A stretch of 64,000 nt of DNA from Prionailurus bengalensis (lineage: Eukaryota > Chordata > Mammalia > Carnivora > Felidae): assembly GCF_016509475.1 (NCBI RefSeq), contig NC_057356.1, positions 9,933,501-9,997,500 of the forward strand, written 5' to 3'. The notes below the pieces were generated by a model. That model was given only the letters and a program-made list of their open reading frames with translations, made no database searches and was not told the origin of the DNA. Below are positions 63,263-64,000 of this stretch, one piece after another. Every line of letters starts with the position of its first letter. Positions within the stretch are counted from its first letter, which is position 1. The translations under genes and the position numbers were made by a program.

Positions 63263-64000
63263 CTGGACATGGAAAAGGAAAACTTCATTAACGGGACACA
63301 GAACTTCCTATTAATTCCGTCAGTCCATCACTAACGCCGTTATGTCCAGAATCAGAACTCGAGCTTCTCGGTCCAAATTAAACTGACAGCGGGGCACCTG
63401 GGTGGTTCAGTTGGTTAAGCGGCCAACTCTTGGGTTTCGGCTCAGGTCACGGTCTCACGGTCGTGACTCTGAGCCCCACACCGGGCTGTGTGTGCTCAGA
63501 GCCTGCTCCGGACCCTCCGTCTCTCTCTACCCCTCTCCCACTCACACTTGCTCTCTTTTTCAAAAAAAAAAAAACATTAAAAAGAAATTAAACTGATACC
63601 TCTAACATATGAAAATTGCATGACAAAAATATAAAATTCATACAACGGCCCATGGGACAGATAACATTAGGCCAAAGATATTTACTAAACGCTTTGAATC
63701 TGCTAAGCACGTGTGTTTTATCTCACAATTACCAAAAACAAAGCTTTAGAGAAACCATACTGAGATTTCCTTAGTAAGTGAATTTCAGACTAAAAATTAC
63801 ATTAAAAGTACAGGGACTGTATCTTACTTTGATATCTCAGCAGCTAACTCAGAGTCTAACTCAAAAGTTACTCAATATGGAAGTAAAAAAAGAGGGCAGA
63901 AGGAAAAGGGGAGGCAGAGAAGAGAAGAGAAAGGACAAAGTAAAACAAATGAAGGCAGACCCTAGCCCAGCACATGAGGCTTTAGTGAAATGCATCATCA
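63263..64000 (-). other. Intron 5' of E1, right edge
   Basis: 738 bp of intron up to the window edge, holding one SINE at 63393; the upstream exon is not in the window. Confidence 0.7.
63393..63583 (+). mobile_element. SINEC, diverged
   Basis: Shortened body; flanked by AAATTAAACTGA at 63376 and 63585. It starts 131 bp from the E1 acceptor. Confidence 0.9.

Noticed and set aside
679..63262. Alternative identities ZZEF1, HERC1 or MYCBP2 for the gene
   Set aside because: ZZEF1 shares only the CUB-like sandwich; HERC1 and MYCBP2 would show RCC1 repeats or PHR domains, not seen here, and the exact stretches match what I know of HECTD4.
1081..63583. Regularly recurring 200-base repeats, as in a repeat array
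   Set aside because: The copies are scattered, in both orientations and with target duplications: retrotransposons, not CRISPR or satellite.

Overview
The window is mammalian nuclear DNA, almost certainly from a cat-family carnivore. It holds about 51 copies or fragments of the tRNA-Lys-type carnivore SINE (SINEC), most with the felid consensus: a head starting GGGGCGCCTGGGTGGCTCAG, a CT-rich body and a tail of AAAAATAAACATT plus poly(A). LINE-1, LINE-2, MIR and hAT-like remnants are also present. No prokaryotic, organellar or viral gene was seen.

The only gene I can support is on the minus strand. Thirty-three internal coding exons (named E1 to E33 here, 5' to 3', so right to left) run from 63262 to 679. 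All use GT-AG introns, and every exon phase matches the next, giving one uninterrupted reading frame of about 1,678 codons (5,036 coding bases). I recognise the protein as HECTD4 (older names KIAA0614, C12orf51), a giant probable HECT-type E3 ubiquitin ligase. The first exons and promoter lie beyond the right edge. The C-terminal part, including the catalytic HECT domain, lies beyond the left edge, so no active-site cysteine is visible. The encoded part holds a beta-rich N-terminal segment (E1 to E5), long helical scaffold regions (E6 to E14), a CUB-like beta-sandwich (E15 to E17), a hydrophobic segment (E18), a Pro-rich linker (E19), a coiled-coil-like part (E20 to E23), a Ser/Arg-rich stretch (E24 to E25), then more helical scaffold (E26 to E30) and charged linkers (E31 to E33).

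Layout: 1 to 33.7 kb is exon-dense (E33 to E6). From 33.7 to 48.3 kb there are four exons (E5 to E2) in long introns. From 48.3 to 63.1 kb a single 14.75 kb intron is packed with SINEs and old LINE-2 pieces. From 63.1 to 64 kb lies E1 with the start of the next upstream intron.

The most interesting features are in the mobile-element record. There are repeated SINE insertions into the same target, a SINE head without a tail inside a target-site duplication, a very short L1 insertion with a perfect duplication, a subfamily defined by a two-base deletion, inverted SINE pairs in the pre-mRNA, and a long A/G microsatellite that supplies the pyrimidine tract of one splice acceptor. I found no previously undescribed gene system. 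Family names for old repeats are from memory of consensus sequences and were not checked against a library.
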